NCBI GenBank assembly: GCA_051745835.1
Contig: JBNJEL010000029.1
Location: forward strand, 1-21,623
Reading direction: 5' to 3'
From: JBNJEL01 sp051745835
GTDB lineage: Bacteria > Bacillota > Halanaerobiia > Halobacteroidales > Acetohalobiaceae
DNA length: 21,623 bases
Shown: positions 1-7,280 of the stretch, one piece after another
Numbering within the stretch: position 1 is the first letter of the stretch
How the letters are laid out: every line of letters starts with the position of its first letter
The notes under the pieces: model-generated
Told to the model about the DNA's origin: nothing
Databases searched by the model: none
The model's input: only the letters and a program-made list of their open reading frames with translations
Translations under genes and position numbers: made by a program

Positions 1-109
1 AATTAATTTTAGTCGCTCCATCGATTAACCAACTGCCAACTCAACTCAGTAATTATAGAGTATAAAGTTGTAGGCAGAAAATCGATATCTCTATTAAGCG
101 ACGCTTATT

Positions 110-138
110 ATATTAACATCTGATTCTACATCTGTCAA
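110..138 (-). promoter_or_regulatory. Strong sigma-A promoter, probably of an rRNA operon lying left of the window
   Basis: On the minus strand TTGACA (133-138) and TAATAT (110-115) are separated by exactly 17 bp. Just downstream, positions 96-106 hold the palindrome AAGCGACGCTT, giving GTCGCTT near the expected start site. The tRNA promoter at 19752-19780 also has GTCGCTT after its -10. No coding frame was found between 1 and 178. In Bacillus subtilis an rRNA operon follows lysS, so an rrn promoter is the best guess; the rRNA gene itself is not in the window. Promoter is well supported, rrn identity is inference. Confidence 0.62.
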
Positions 139-178
139 GGAAAAATCATAATTTTTATAAATAGAGTCTAGTACCCAC

Positions 179-796
179 TTACTTCTGACAAACAGCTACC
201 ATTAAATAGTACTTCTTATCAGGTTTTGGTTCTTCAATCTCATCATTTAGCTGGCAATAAAGTTTAACTTTATTAAAAGGAGCAAGCAATTCTTCAAACT
301 CTTCTTTACGATACTGCCGATAATGATAAGGATTAGAACATTCTTGATTACGTCCTCTACCAAACGGCGTAGAAATGATTAACTTTCCATTAGAACGTAA
401 TAGACTTCTTAAATTAGCTATAAACTTAAAATCATCTGCAATATGCTCTACTGTTTCTAAACTGACTATAGTATCAAATTTACCTAATCGTTCTACTAAG
501 TCAGTATCATTAGCATCACCTACTTTAAAATTAATAGGAGGATGGGCATAATTATTTCGTGCATACTCTATTACTTCTGGCTGATTATCAACTCCTATAA
601 TCTCTGTAATCCCCTCACCTAATGCTAAAATCATTTCTGAACCATATCCCACACCACAAGCTATATCTAATGCTCTACCTTGACAGTACTGGCTAGCAAA
701 CTTATATCTTGCTTGATGTTCAATTAAAAGTCCATTATTAGCATTCATCTTCTTAGGCATTACTCTCTCTTCACTTAACTCTAACATTTCTATCAC
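179..796 (-). CDS. Class I SAM-dependent methyltransferase, substrate unknown
   Basis: A 205-residue soluble protein with the Rossmann-type methyltransferase fold. Motif I is visible as ALDIACGVGYG at about residues 42-52, followed by an acidic strand end (IIGVDNQ, about 66-72). A DTIVSLETVEH segment near 108-118 and LIISTPFG near 138-145 match motifs IV/V of the Methyltransf_11/UbiG-like group. The substrate cannot be read from the sequence; a small molecule or lipid/glycan precursor is as likely as RNA. The ATG at 796 has an AGGTGAT ribosome site six bases upstream; an internal ATG at codon 13 is less well served. It follows the CsoR-like regulator by 45 bp and probably shares its transcript, so it may belong to that regulon, though this is only context. 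No terminator is visible downstream before the promoter at 110-138. Confidence 0.82.
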   Translation of the reverse strand: MIEMLELSEERVMPKKMNANNGLLIEHQARYKFASQYCQGRALDIACGVGYGSEMILALGEGITEIIGVDNQPEVIEYARNNYAHPPINFKVGDANDTDLVERLGKFDTIVSLETVEHIADDFKFIANLRSLLRSNGKLIISTPFGRGRNQECSNPYHYRQYRKEEFEELLAPFNKVKLYCQLNDEIEEPKPDKKYYLMVAVCQK

Positions 797-841
797 CTAC
801 ACTTATCTGCTCTATTAAATTTATTATTAAAACCATTATAA

Positions 842-1114
842 TTACTTAGAAAATTTCAGAATTGTCTTTATCGTCTCTTGTACAGTACTCTCCACATCCT
901 CTTGCTTATTAATCGAAGAAATAATACATTCATGAGCATAATCTTCAATTATAGCTTCACCAACTTTATCAATGGAAGATTTTATAGCAGCTATCTGAAC
1001 TAACACATCTATACAGTCCTTATCCTCCTCAATCATCCGTTCAATCCCGCCAATATGCCCCTTAAGTGTTCGCAGCCGATTTAATAGATTCTCTTTTGCT
1101 TCTTCACTAGCCAT
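842..1114 (-). CDS. CsoR/RcnR/FrmR-family (DUF156) transcriptional repressor
   Basis: A 90-residue all-helical repressor of the DUF156 family, whose members sense copper, nickel/cobalt, formaldehyde or persulfide and release DNA on binding. The family signature RLRTLKGHIGGIERMI is at residues 13-28. The conserved cysteines are C34 and C63, 29 residues apart as in CsoR and CstR. The histidine normally four residues before the second cysteine is Y59 here; a histidine sits at 61 instead. This departs from the Cys-His-Cys copper site, so a persulfide (CstR-like) or other sensor is possible. The ATG at 1114 follows GGAGG (1125-1129). No convincing promoter lies between it and the lysS terminator, so expression may involve read-through. 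The likely partner is the downstream methyltransferase gene. No copper exporter, chaperone or rhodanese gene is adjacent. Confidence 0.88.
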   Translation of the reverse strand: MASEEAKENLLNRLRTLKGHIGGIERMIEEDKDCIDVLVQIAAIKSSIDKVGEAIIEDYAHECIISSINKQEDVESTVQETIKTILKFSK

Positions 1115-1151
1115 TAATCCATAACCTCCATTCTGCTAAAAACCAACCAAA

Positions 1152-1191
1152 ATAAAAAAATATTTAGGCTCCTATCTGGCAGCCTAAATAT
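1152..1191 (-). terminator. Intrinsic terminator of lysS
   Basis: Perfect 11-bp inverted repeat (1160-1170 with 1181-1191, arms ATATTTAGGCT/AGCCTAAATAT) with a 10-nt loop. On the minus strand it is followed by a run of seven T then ATTTT. It begins 10 bases beyond the lysS stop codon. Confidence 0.9.
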
Positions 1192-1201
1192 TATATTCAC
1201 T

Positions 1202-2674
1202 CTATTTTTCTGGCTTCATATGTGGGAATAAAATTACATCGCGAATAGAAGTAGAATTAGTCAATAACATAATTAATCTATCAATACCAATTCCTAATCC
1301 TCCCGTTGGAGGCATACCATACTCTAAAGCTCTTATAAAGTCATGATCCATCATATGTGCTTCATCATCTCCAGCTTCACGCTGCTGTGACTGCTTTTCA
1401 AATCTCTCTTTTTGATCGAGTGGATCATTTAACTCAGAAAAAGCATTAGCTAATTCATTCCCAGCTACAAAGAGTTCAAATCGTTCGGTAAAGTTACTAT
1501 CCTCTGCTTTACGCTTAGCTAATGGCGATACTGCAGTTGGATATTCAGTAATAAAAGTAGGCTGGATTAATTGGTCTTCTACAAACTCTTCAAAGAACTC
1601 ATTAATAATCTTACCTACTGTATAATCAGCTTCATACTCCACATTATGTTGATCAGCTAATTGTTTAGCCTCAGCTATATCATCTACCCCACTAAGGTCT
1701 ACATCAGCATACTTCTTAATCGATTCTAACATCGTCATCCTTGTCCACTTTGGAGTTAGATCTATCTCATAATCATCATACTCAATCTCTAATTCCCCTA
1801 ATACTTCTTGAGCAATAGTTACAATTAAGTCTTCTGTAATCTCCATCATATCTTCATAATCAGCATAAGCTTGATATAGTTCCATTGAAGTAAATTCCGG
1901 ATTATGTTTAGTAGAGATCCCCTCATTACGTAAATTCTTACCGATCTCAAATACTTTCTCAAAACCGCCTACAATTAAGCGCTTTAAATAAAGTTCGGGA
2001 GCAATTCTAAGATAGAGATCTATATCTAAAGCATTATGGTGAGTTACAAATGGTCTAGCTTCAGCTCCCCCAGCTATCGGATGCATTAAAGGTGTCTCTA
2101 CTTCTAAAAATCCTTTTGCTTCTAAGTATTCTCTCATCTGATGAATAATCTTACTTCTTAATACAAAAGTCTCTTTAACATCAGAATTGACAATTAAGTC
2201 TACATAACGCTGTCTATATCTCATTTCAACATCTGTTAAGCCGTGCCACTTCTCAGGCAGCGGTCGCAATGACTTAGATAGCAATTTGAAATCCTCTACC
2301 TGTAAGGTAATCTCACCTTCTCCAGACTTAAATAATAGTCCTTCAACTCCAACGTGATCACCAATGTCTAATGACATAAATAGATCATATTGACCTTCAG
2401 CTAAATTATTCTCTTTAACATATAGTTGTAGACGTCCTGACATATCCTCTAAGTCAACAAAACTAGCCTTACCATGTTCTCTAAAAGCCATTAATCGGCC
2501 AGCTGTCTTAACCATAATACTATCTTCTCTTAATTGATCATAATCAGCAAGAATCTCTTCAACTGTATGGCTGCGTTCATACTTATCGCCATAAGCTTCA
2601 ATTCCCTGTTCGCGTAGCTCTTCTAATTTATTTCTCCGTTCTAACATTAAATCATTTAAATTTTCTTCTTCCAT
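1202..2674 (-). CDS. lysS: Lysyl-tRNA synthetase, class II
   Basis: Charges tRNA-Lys with lysine using ATP in the cytoplasm; 490 residues, the usual bacterial LysS size. The N-terminal OB-fold anticodon domain spans roughly residues 55-150 (GRLMAFREHGKASF). The class II core follows: motif 1 in the dimer interface (YVDLIVN then the LEVETPLM region), motif 2 with FEIGKNLRNEGI and HNPEFTSMELY, and motif 3 GLGIGIDRLIMLL near the C-terminus. An upstream in-frame TTG at 2692 would add six residues, but the GGAGG ribosome site (2686-2690) lies inside that extension. The ATG at 2674 is therefore preferred (spacing 11). The gene follows greA by 71 bp, probably cotranscribed from the greA promoters, and ends in a strong terminator. 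No T-box leader is seen. Confidence 0.97.
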   Translation of the reverse strand: MEEENLNDLMLERRNKLEELREQGIEAYGDKYERSHTVEEILADYDQLREDSIMVKTAGRLMAFREHGKASFVDLEDMSGRLQLYVKENNLAEGQYDLFMSLDIGDHVGVEGLLFKSGEGEITLQVEDFKLLSKSLRPLPEKWHGLTDVEMRYRQRYVDLIVNSDVKETFVLRSKIIHQMREYLEAKGFLEVETPLMHPIAGGAEARPFVTHHNALDIDLYLRIAPELYLKRLIVGGFEKVFEIGKNLRNEGISTKHNPEFTSMELYQAYADYEDMMEITEDLIVTIAQEVLGELEIEYDDYEIDLTPKWTRMTMLESIKKYADVDLSGVDDIAEAKQLADQHNVEYEADYTVGKIINEFFEEFVEDQLIQPTFITEYPTAVSPLAKRKAEDSNFTERFELFVAGNELANAFSELNDPLDQKERFEKQSQQREAGDDEAHMMDHDFIRALEYGMPPTGGLGIGIDRLIMLLTNSTSIRDVILFPHMKPEK

Positions 2675-2745
2675 TTCAATAACAACCTCCAACGCTGCTT
2701 TATATAATAAAAAATATTTTGCTGACTAAGTATAGTACTTGATAA

Positions 2746-3219
2746 TTACTTCTTAATAGCTAAGATCTTATAAACAATCTTACCTGCTGGTGCCTCTATC
2801 TCTACTTCTTCTCCTACTTTATGACCGAGTAATGCCTTACCTACTGGTGAAGCATTAGAAATCTTATTATCTGATGGATCAGACTCCGTAGTACCCACTA
2901 TTTTGTACTCAAACTCTTCATCAGTATCTAAATCTTTAATAGTAACTGTCGTCCCCACATTAACTTCAGTAGTATTCACATCTTCCTCTTTAATAACCTC
3001 GGCATTGTTTAACATCTGTTCAATCTCTTTAATTCTACCTTCGACAAAAGCCTGCTCATTCTTGGCATCATCATATTCCGAATTCTCGCTAATATCTCCA
3101 AACTCTAAAGCTTCCTTAATTCGTTGCGCTACTTCTCTACGTTTAGTACCTCGCAAATATGTCAATTCTTCCTCTAAATTTTCTAACCCTTCCTTAGTTA
3201 AAATTACTTTCTCAGTCAT
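2746..3219 (-). CDS. greA: Transcription elongation factor GreA
   Basis: Binds the RNA polymerase secondary channel and stimulates cleavage of backtracked RNA; 157 residues, the standard GreA length. The N-terminal coiled coil carries LTKEGLENLEEELTYL and the GDISENSEYDDAKNEQ tip region with the acidic pair needed to position Mg2+ (about residues 42-57). The C-terminal FKBP-like domain includes the SPVGKALLGHKVGEEVEI stretch (about 124-141), diagnostic of GreA over GreB. The ATG at 3219 has GGGAG upstream. Two consensus promoters precede it in the 169-bp gap after the reductase gene. The greA-lysS order is common in Firmicutes and suggests a two-gene housekeeping unit. Confidence 0.97.
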   Translation of the reverse strand: MTEKVILTKEGLENLEEELTYLRGTKRREVAQRIKEALEFGDISENSEYDDAKNEQAFVEGRIKEIEQMLNNAEVIKEEDVNTTEVNVGTTVTIKDLDTDEEFEYKIVGTTESDPSDNKISNASPVGKALLGHKVGEEVEIEAPAGKIVYKILAIKK

Positions 3220-3272
3220 AAACTTCCGCTCCCTCTTTCTAATATTTAATAAAGATTATACAGTTACATTTA

Positions 3273-3301
3273 ATTATTTCAAAAATATAAAATAGTGTCA
3301 A
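3273..3301 (-). promoter_or_regulatory. greA proximal promoter
   Basis: TTGACA (3296-3301), 17-bp spacer, AATAAT (3273-3278) on the minus strand, 53 bp before the greA start. Five of six -10 positions match consensus. Confidence 0.65.
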
Positions 3302-3342
3302 GATATTTGGTTACTTTAGTTAAATTAATTATTTAATAAGGT

Positions 3343-3371
3343 ATTATAGATTAATTACAAACCTTTGTCAA
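3343..3371 (-). promoter_or_regulatory. greA distal promoter, exact sigma-A consensus
   Basis: TTGACA (3366-3371), exactly 17 bp, TATAAT (3343-3348) on the minus strand. A perfect consensus promoter, about 120 bp before greA and just past the stop of the reductase gene. Together with the proximal promoter it forms a tandem pair driving greA-lysS. Confidence 0.85.
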
Positions 3372-3388
3372 GTAAACTAACTACTCTC

Positions 3389-4438
3389 TTAACTTCTTAA
3401 AGTAGAAGTACTATCTACTTCTGCTACATGACGTAAGTCTGCTAGATTAAAGCCATGCTTAACTGCTAAATGTTGAATTAATTTAACCTTAGTTAATGAT
3501 ATCTCTGAACCTAAAGTGAAGCTATCATACTTACCTTCTAAAGCTAAGATCATAGTTTCAGCCATGCAAGCATAGACAGTTTGAGGAGCAAGTCCTAAAT
3601 CAAAGTTAAGCTCCATCCTTCCCGGAACCTTAACTAGCCCTCCTTCAATGACTAACACATCATCCCTTAACTTATCAACAGCTTGAGCTACATCTCTAGG
3701 ACGAGCTATATCACAGACTAGACTACCCTTCTTAAGATCAGTAGGATTAATAATGCTCTCTAAAGCACTAGAGACTGTAATTACTATATCTCCTCTGCTT
3801 AACGCGCTACTTAAATTTAATGTATAAGTTATCTTAACTTTTTTATGTACTGCATTTAAAGTAGTAGTTAACTGCTGTAATTTAAGTTCTTCTCGAGCAA
3901 CTAAAATAACTTCTCTAAACTCTGCTGCTAAAATCTTAACTACAGCTCGACCAATTGAACCTGTAGCTCCTACTACTACCAAATTAGAAGAAGATAAGTT
4001 GATTTCACACTCCCGAGCTGCATAATAAACTGCCTCAATAGCAGTAACAATCGTATATGTATTGCCAGTTGTCACAGGAATATCCAATTCTTTAGCTACT
4101 GTAATGCCCTTATCACCGATAATTGAAGTATAAGCTCCTAAACCAACTATCTCAGCTCCTAACTCTTGAGCTTTCTTAGCTGCTTTAATAATCTGAGTTA
4201 ATGCTCGCTGCGGTTCCATAGTTAATAACTGCTTAGATGTTAAAGGACACCCCACTAACCACCCCTCTGCTTGACTGCCTGTTGGTGACATCAATCCAGT
4301 AACCTTAGCTACCTGCAGCGGCGGTAATACTTTAACTATCTTCTCTACTATGAAGTCAGGAATCCAACGAATAAAAGGATACTTACGCTCCATATCCTTT
4401 AGCTGTAGCGGATGGACTATAAATCCAAATTTAGACAT
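3389..4438 (-). CDS. Homologue of long-chain acyl-ACP reductase (AAR); shikimate-dehydrogenase-like Rossmann protein
   Basis: A 349-residue NAD(P)H-dependent oxidoreductase that resembles, along most of its length, the cyanobacterial acyl-[ACP] reductase that turns fatty acyl-ACP into aldehyde (that enzyme is about 341 residues). Shared landmarks from memory: FGFIVHP at the N-terminus, a cysteine near 64, GLGAYTSIIG (98-107), TTGNTYT (123-129), the dinucleotide loop GATGSIG (157-163), YACMAETM (289-296) containing C291 where the AAR nucleophilic cysteine lies, and AVKHGF near 325-330. Databases often call such proteins predicted amino acid or shikimate dehydrogenases. Its ribosome site GGAGTG overlaps the region after the stop of the preceding gene (10-nt gap), so the two are translationally coupled. 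Substrate is unproven; acyl-ACP or acyl-CoA is inference. No aldehyde-deformylating oxygenase gene, the cyanobacterial partner, is nearby. Confidence 0.78.
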   Translation of the reverse strand: MSKFGFIVHPLQLKDMERKYPFIRWIPDFIVEKIVKVLPPLQVAKVTGLMSPTGSQAEGWLVGCPLTSKQLLTMEPQRALTQIIKAAKKAQELGAEIVGLGAYTSIIGDKGITVAKELDIPVTTGNTYTIVTAIEAVYYAARECEINLSSSNLVVVGATGSIGRAVVKILAAEFREVILVAREELKLQQLTTTLNAVHKKVKITYTLNLSSALSRGDIVITVSSALESIINPTDLKKGSLVCDIARPRDVAQAVDKLRDDVLVIEGGLVKVPGRMELNFDLGLAPQTVYACMAETMILALEGKYDSFTLGSEISLTKVKLIQHLAVKHGFNLADLRHVAEVDSTSTLRS

Positions 4439-4448
4439 CTAATCACTC

Positions 4449-5366
4449 CTATCCTGCTTGACAATTTAGATTCTCAATACGAGGACTTAAATCTAACTCG
4501 CTTAATAATCGATAGTAATCTCCACTTGTAACTTCATCAATAGGAGTATCTAATAGAGAAACCAATAAAGCTTCCAATAAATTAGTTCCAAATGAACGTC
4601 CTGCTAATTGAGGTGTAGTAGTCACTAATAAGCTTACGCCGCGTTGTTTAAGCAATTTCACATCAAATTTAGTTACGGTATTAGTAATAATTATCTTACT
4701 ATCTAAATTATGCGGTAAAAACTTCTTAATCAGATGAAAGTCTCCGGCAATTATATCAGCCCACTGATAGTAACTAAGATACTTATTATTACCTGTAATC
4801 TCCTGACTTTTACCTACAGGATATAGTAATTTAAAAGGAAGACGGCTAATAACTGGACCTAATAATTTCAACATACGATCTACAGTCGTCAGTCTTGTAA
4901 TCATTAAGGGTAGATTCAATCCAAAAAGAAGATCACCATAATGCATTTTACAACCTAACTCTTCAAAAGTTTCTGCCATTCCTAGTCGATCCACCGCACT
5001 AGTTAGTAGAACTTTCTTATGATCTAGATTCCAATTATATTTATCCTGTAACTCCCACAATACTTTACGCTCTAAAGTTTCTTTTAGTCCATTACCATCA
5101 ACTAACGGCGTCTCTTTAACAGTACTAGCTAATCGGTGAGCATCTCTAATTTTATACTTAGATCCTCTACCATAGATGTAGAGATTAATCCCGCCAATCC
5201 CCAAAGCATCAACTTGACCATCTAACTTAGTTAATAATCGTTGGGCAGCATTAAAGTCACCATCAGTCCCCCGCCGCTCTAAAAGATACTCTTCTCCTCT
5301 AAGCTTCACCATCGCTGTATGATCTCTCGTAGCAGAACCGAGACTAACACTAACTATTCTATTCAT
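4449..5366 (-). CDS. Conserved protein of unknown function coupled to the AAR-like reductase
   Basis: A 305-residue soluble protein. I recognise the family only as a conserved companion of the reductase in anaerobic Firmicutes; I recall the database label quinate 5-dehydrogenase, but no visible dehydrogenase motif supports that. Notable segments are SVSLGSATRDH (N-terminus), GTDGDFNAAQRLL, LGIGGINLYIYG, a TPLVDGNGLKETLER stretch, LLTSAVDRLGMAE and TTTPQLAGRSFGTNLLEALL near the C-terminus. The glycine-rich strand-turn segments suggest a nucleotide- or cofactor-binding alpha/beta fold, but this is a guess. The frame is open from a TTG at 5387, but the GAGGTG ribosome site (5373-5378) lies inside that extension, so the ATG at 5366 (spacing 6) is chosen. 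It is the first gene of a two-gene unit with the reductase, 10 bp apart. It starts after the strong dusB terminator and so needs its own promoter; none close to consensus is visible in 5367-5450. Confidence 0.75.
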   Translation of the reverse strand: MNRIVSVSLGSATRDHTAMVKLRGEEYLLERRGTDGDFNAAQRLLTKLDGQVDALGIGGINLYIYGRGSKYKIRDAHRLASTVKETPLVDGNGLKETLERKVLWELQDKYNWNLDHKKVLLTSAVDRLGMAETFEELGCKMHYGDLLFGLNLPLMITRLTTVDRMLKLLGPVISRLPFKLLYPVGKSQEITGNNKYLSYYQWADIIAGDFHLIKKFLPHNLDSKIIITNTVTKFDVKLLKQRGVSLLVTTTPQLAGRSFGTNLLEALLVSLLDTPIDEVTSGDYYRLLSELDLSPRIENLNCQAG

Positions 5367-5450
5367 CACTATCACCTCTAATGACAATTTAGATCGGTAA
5401 TTGTAGAAGCAGGACTCTCTTTAATATGTGAAGTTTAAGAATAATTATGT

Positions 5451-5490
5451 AAAAATAAAAAAAGCCTAATGCCGTAAGTAGCATTAGACT
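5451..5490 (-). terminator. Intrinsic terminator of the pan-bio-coaX-dusB operon
   Basis: A 10-bp stem (5463-5472 with 5481-5490, one G-U pair) with an 8-nt loop. On the minus strand it is followed by a long T tract (5451-5463 are nearly all A on the plus strand). It starts nine bases after the dusB stop. Confidence 0.9.
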
Positions 5491-5498
5491 AACTGCGC

Positions 5499-6467
5499 TT
5501 AATCTATAAATTCTTCTTTATAATCATTAAGTATTTCCTTCATCCGCTCAACTGTCTTAGCTTGATTGACCAAATCTTTAACCTCAGTACAGCTATGTAG
5601 ACCTTTAATATACTTCACAACATGCCGTCTCATCTCTCGCACACCAGTATATTCACCTTTGTAGGCTACTAAATCTTCTAAATGTCTTATCGCCATGTCA
5701 ATCCTTTCTACAGCAGTAGGCTCTGGTAACAACTCTCCTGTCCTTAAATAATGAACTGTACGTTTAAAAAGCCATGGATTCCCCTGCGCACCACGTCCAA
5801 TCATTACTCCATCACACCCTGTAATTGACAACATTTGAGCTGCATCTTGTGGAGTAAAGATATCACCATTACCAATGACAGGTACTTCTACACTCTCTTT
5901 AACCGCTTTAATTATCTGCCAATCAGCTTCACCGCTATAAAACTCTTCTCTTGTTCTACCATGAACTGCTACAGCTTGTGCTCCGCTTGCTTCTGCTATC
6001 TGAGCTACTTGACAGGCATTAATTAATTCTTTATCCCAGCCCTTTCTAATCTTAACGGTAATTGGTATCTTAGTAGCTGCAACTAACGATTCTACAATCT
6101 CACCAATTAACTTAGGGGTCTTCATCAAAGCTGATCCTGCTCCATTTTTAACTATCTTAGGGGCAGGGCAGCCAACATTCAAATCTATTATATCCGGCTG
6201 ATACTCTGCTATCTTCTCTACAGCTGCAGCCATAATCTCCGGTTCTGTACCAAAAACTTGGAGTGAAACAGGCCGCTCCTGAGAACTGATCTCTAACATC
6301 TTTTCAGTCCGGGGACTACCATAAACTAATCCTTTAGCACTTACCATTTCAGTACAGACTAAACCACAACCCATCTCTTTAACTATTTTACGATAAGGCA
6401 GATCTGTTACACCTGCCATTGGTGCTAAAATCACTGGATTATCTAATTTTACTTGACCAATCTGCAT
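5499..6467 (-). CDS. dusB: tRNA-dihydrouridine synthase (DusB group)
   Basis: FMN-dependent enzyme that reduces specific uridines in the tRNA D-loop to dihydrouridine; 322 residues, typical. The N-terminal TIM barrel begins with NPVILAPMAGVTDLPYR (about 10-26) and contains the Dus signature IDLNVGCPAPKIV with the catalytic cysteine at residue 100. Further landmarks are VKIRKGWD, AVAVHGRTREEFYSG, VIGNGDI and the FMN-phosphate segment GVMIGRGAQGNPW. The C-terminal helical domain binds tRNA. The ATG at 6467 has GGGAGAAG upstream. It is the last gene of the cofactor operon, 18 bp after coaX, and is followed by the terminator. In Bacillus dusB lies directly before lysS; here the reductase pair and greA are inserted between. 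Confidence 0.96.
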   Translation of the reverse strand: MQIGQVKLDNPVILAPMAGVTDLPYRKIVKEMGCGLVCTEMVSAKGLVYGSPRTEKMLEISSQERPVSLQVFGTEPEIMAAAVEKIAEYQPDIIDLNVGCPAPKIVKNGAGSALMKTPKLIGEIVESLVAATKIPITVKIRKGWDKELINACQVAQIAEASGAQAVAVHGRTREEFYSGEADWQIIKAVKESVEVPVIGNGDIFTPQDAAQMLSITGCDGVMIGRGAQGNPWLFKRTVHYLRTGELLPEPTAVERIDMAIRHLEDLVAYKGEYTGVREMRRHVVKYIKGLHSCTEVKDLVNQAKTVERMKEILNDYKEEFID

Positions 6468-6485
6468 CTATCTTCTCCCTCCGAC

Positions 6486-7250
6486 TTACTTATTTAATTC
6501 GGCAATTAATGATAACCCCTGTAAAGTTAAGAGAGGATCAATACGATCTATCTCTTCTGATTGATTACTAATTAATTCTGCTAAACCTCCAGTTGCTATC
6601 ACTATTGGTTCTTCACTAATCTCCTCTTTAATTGATCTAACTATTCCATCAATCTGCCCAATAGCACCATAGATAATACCTGATTTAAGACTATCAACAG
6701 TATTCTTACCTACTACACTTTCTGGTTTCTCTAACTCTATTTTTGGTAATTTATCAGCATAATCAAATAATGCTTCCATCGAGATATCAATTCCTGGAGC
6801 AATCGCGCCCCCTAAATAATCTCCTGACTTAGAGATCAATTCCACAGTAGTAGCCGTACCAAAATCAACCACAATTGCCGGTCCACCATATAGATTATAA
6901 GCAGCTACACCATTAACAATTCTATCCGCTCCTACTTCTTTGGGATTCTCCATCTGCACATTAACTCCAGTCTTAATTCCTGGACCAACAATTAAAGGAT
7001 CAACTCCAAAGTACTTAACAGCTACTTCCTCTAATGCAGTAACTACTGCTGGAACTACACACGAGATAATTATCCGTTCAACTTCATTAACTTCTAATTG
7101 ATTATAATTAAATAAATCAAAGAGCAACATTCCGTATTCATCTGCTGTCTTATCCTTTTCGGTAGCCACTCTCCAATCTACTATTAAATCTTTGTTCTCA
7201 AAGACTCCTAATACAGTATTAGTATTCCCTACATCAATTGCTAAAATCAT
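6486..7250 (-). CDS. coaX: Type III pantothenate kinase
   Basis: Phosphorylates pantothenate to 4'-phosphopantothenate, the first committed step to coenzyme A, with ATP and a monovalent cation; type III enzymes are typically not feedback-inhibited by CoA. 254 residues, typical. ASKHA-fold phosphate-binding motifs are visible: IDVGNTNTVLGVF at the N-terminus, GADRIVNGVAAY, then VVDFGTATTVELI and GGAIAPGI in the middle, and IVIATGGLAELI near the C-terminus. A TTG at 7277 would extend the protein by nine residues, but GGAGAGG (7256-7262) lies within that extension, so the ATG at 7250 is preferred. It sits 30 bp after bioY in the same operon as panB, panC and panD, so synthesis and first use of pantothenate are encoded together. 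Confidence 0.96.
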   Translation of the reverse strand: MILAIDVGNTNTVLGVFENKDLIVDWRVATEKDKTADEYGMLLFDLFNYNQLEVNEVERIIISCVVPAVVTALEEVAVKYFGVDPLIVGPGIKTGVNVQMENPKEVGADRIVNGVAAYNLYGGPAIVVDFGTATTVELISKSGDYLGGAIAPGIDISMEALFDYADKLPKIELEKPESVVGKNTVDSLKSGIIYGAIGQIDGIVRSIKEEISEEPIVIATGGLAELISNQSEEIDRIDPLLTLQGLSLIAELNK

Positions 7251-7280
7251 CTCTGCCTCTCCTTTATCATCAGCCAATAA

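Noticed and set aside
1..109. 5' end of a 16S rRNA gene
   Set aside because: No conserved 16S start sequence is recognisable on the minus strand; this is at most the leader.
2903..3295. Plus-strand open frame opposite greA
   Set aside because: It is antisense to a clear greA gene, has a low-complexity Ser/Leu-rich translation and no ribosome site. A shadow frame.
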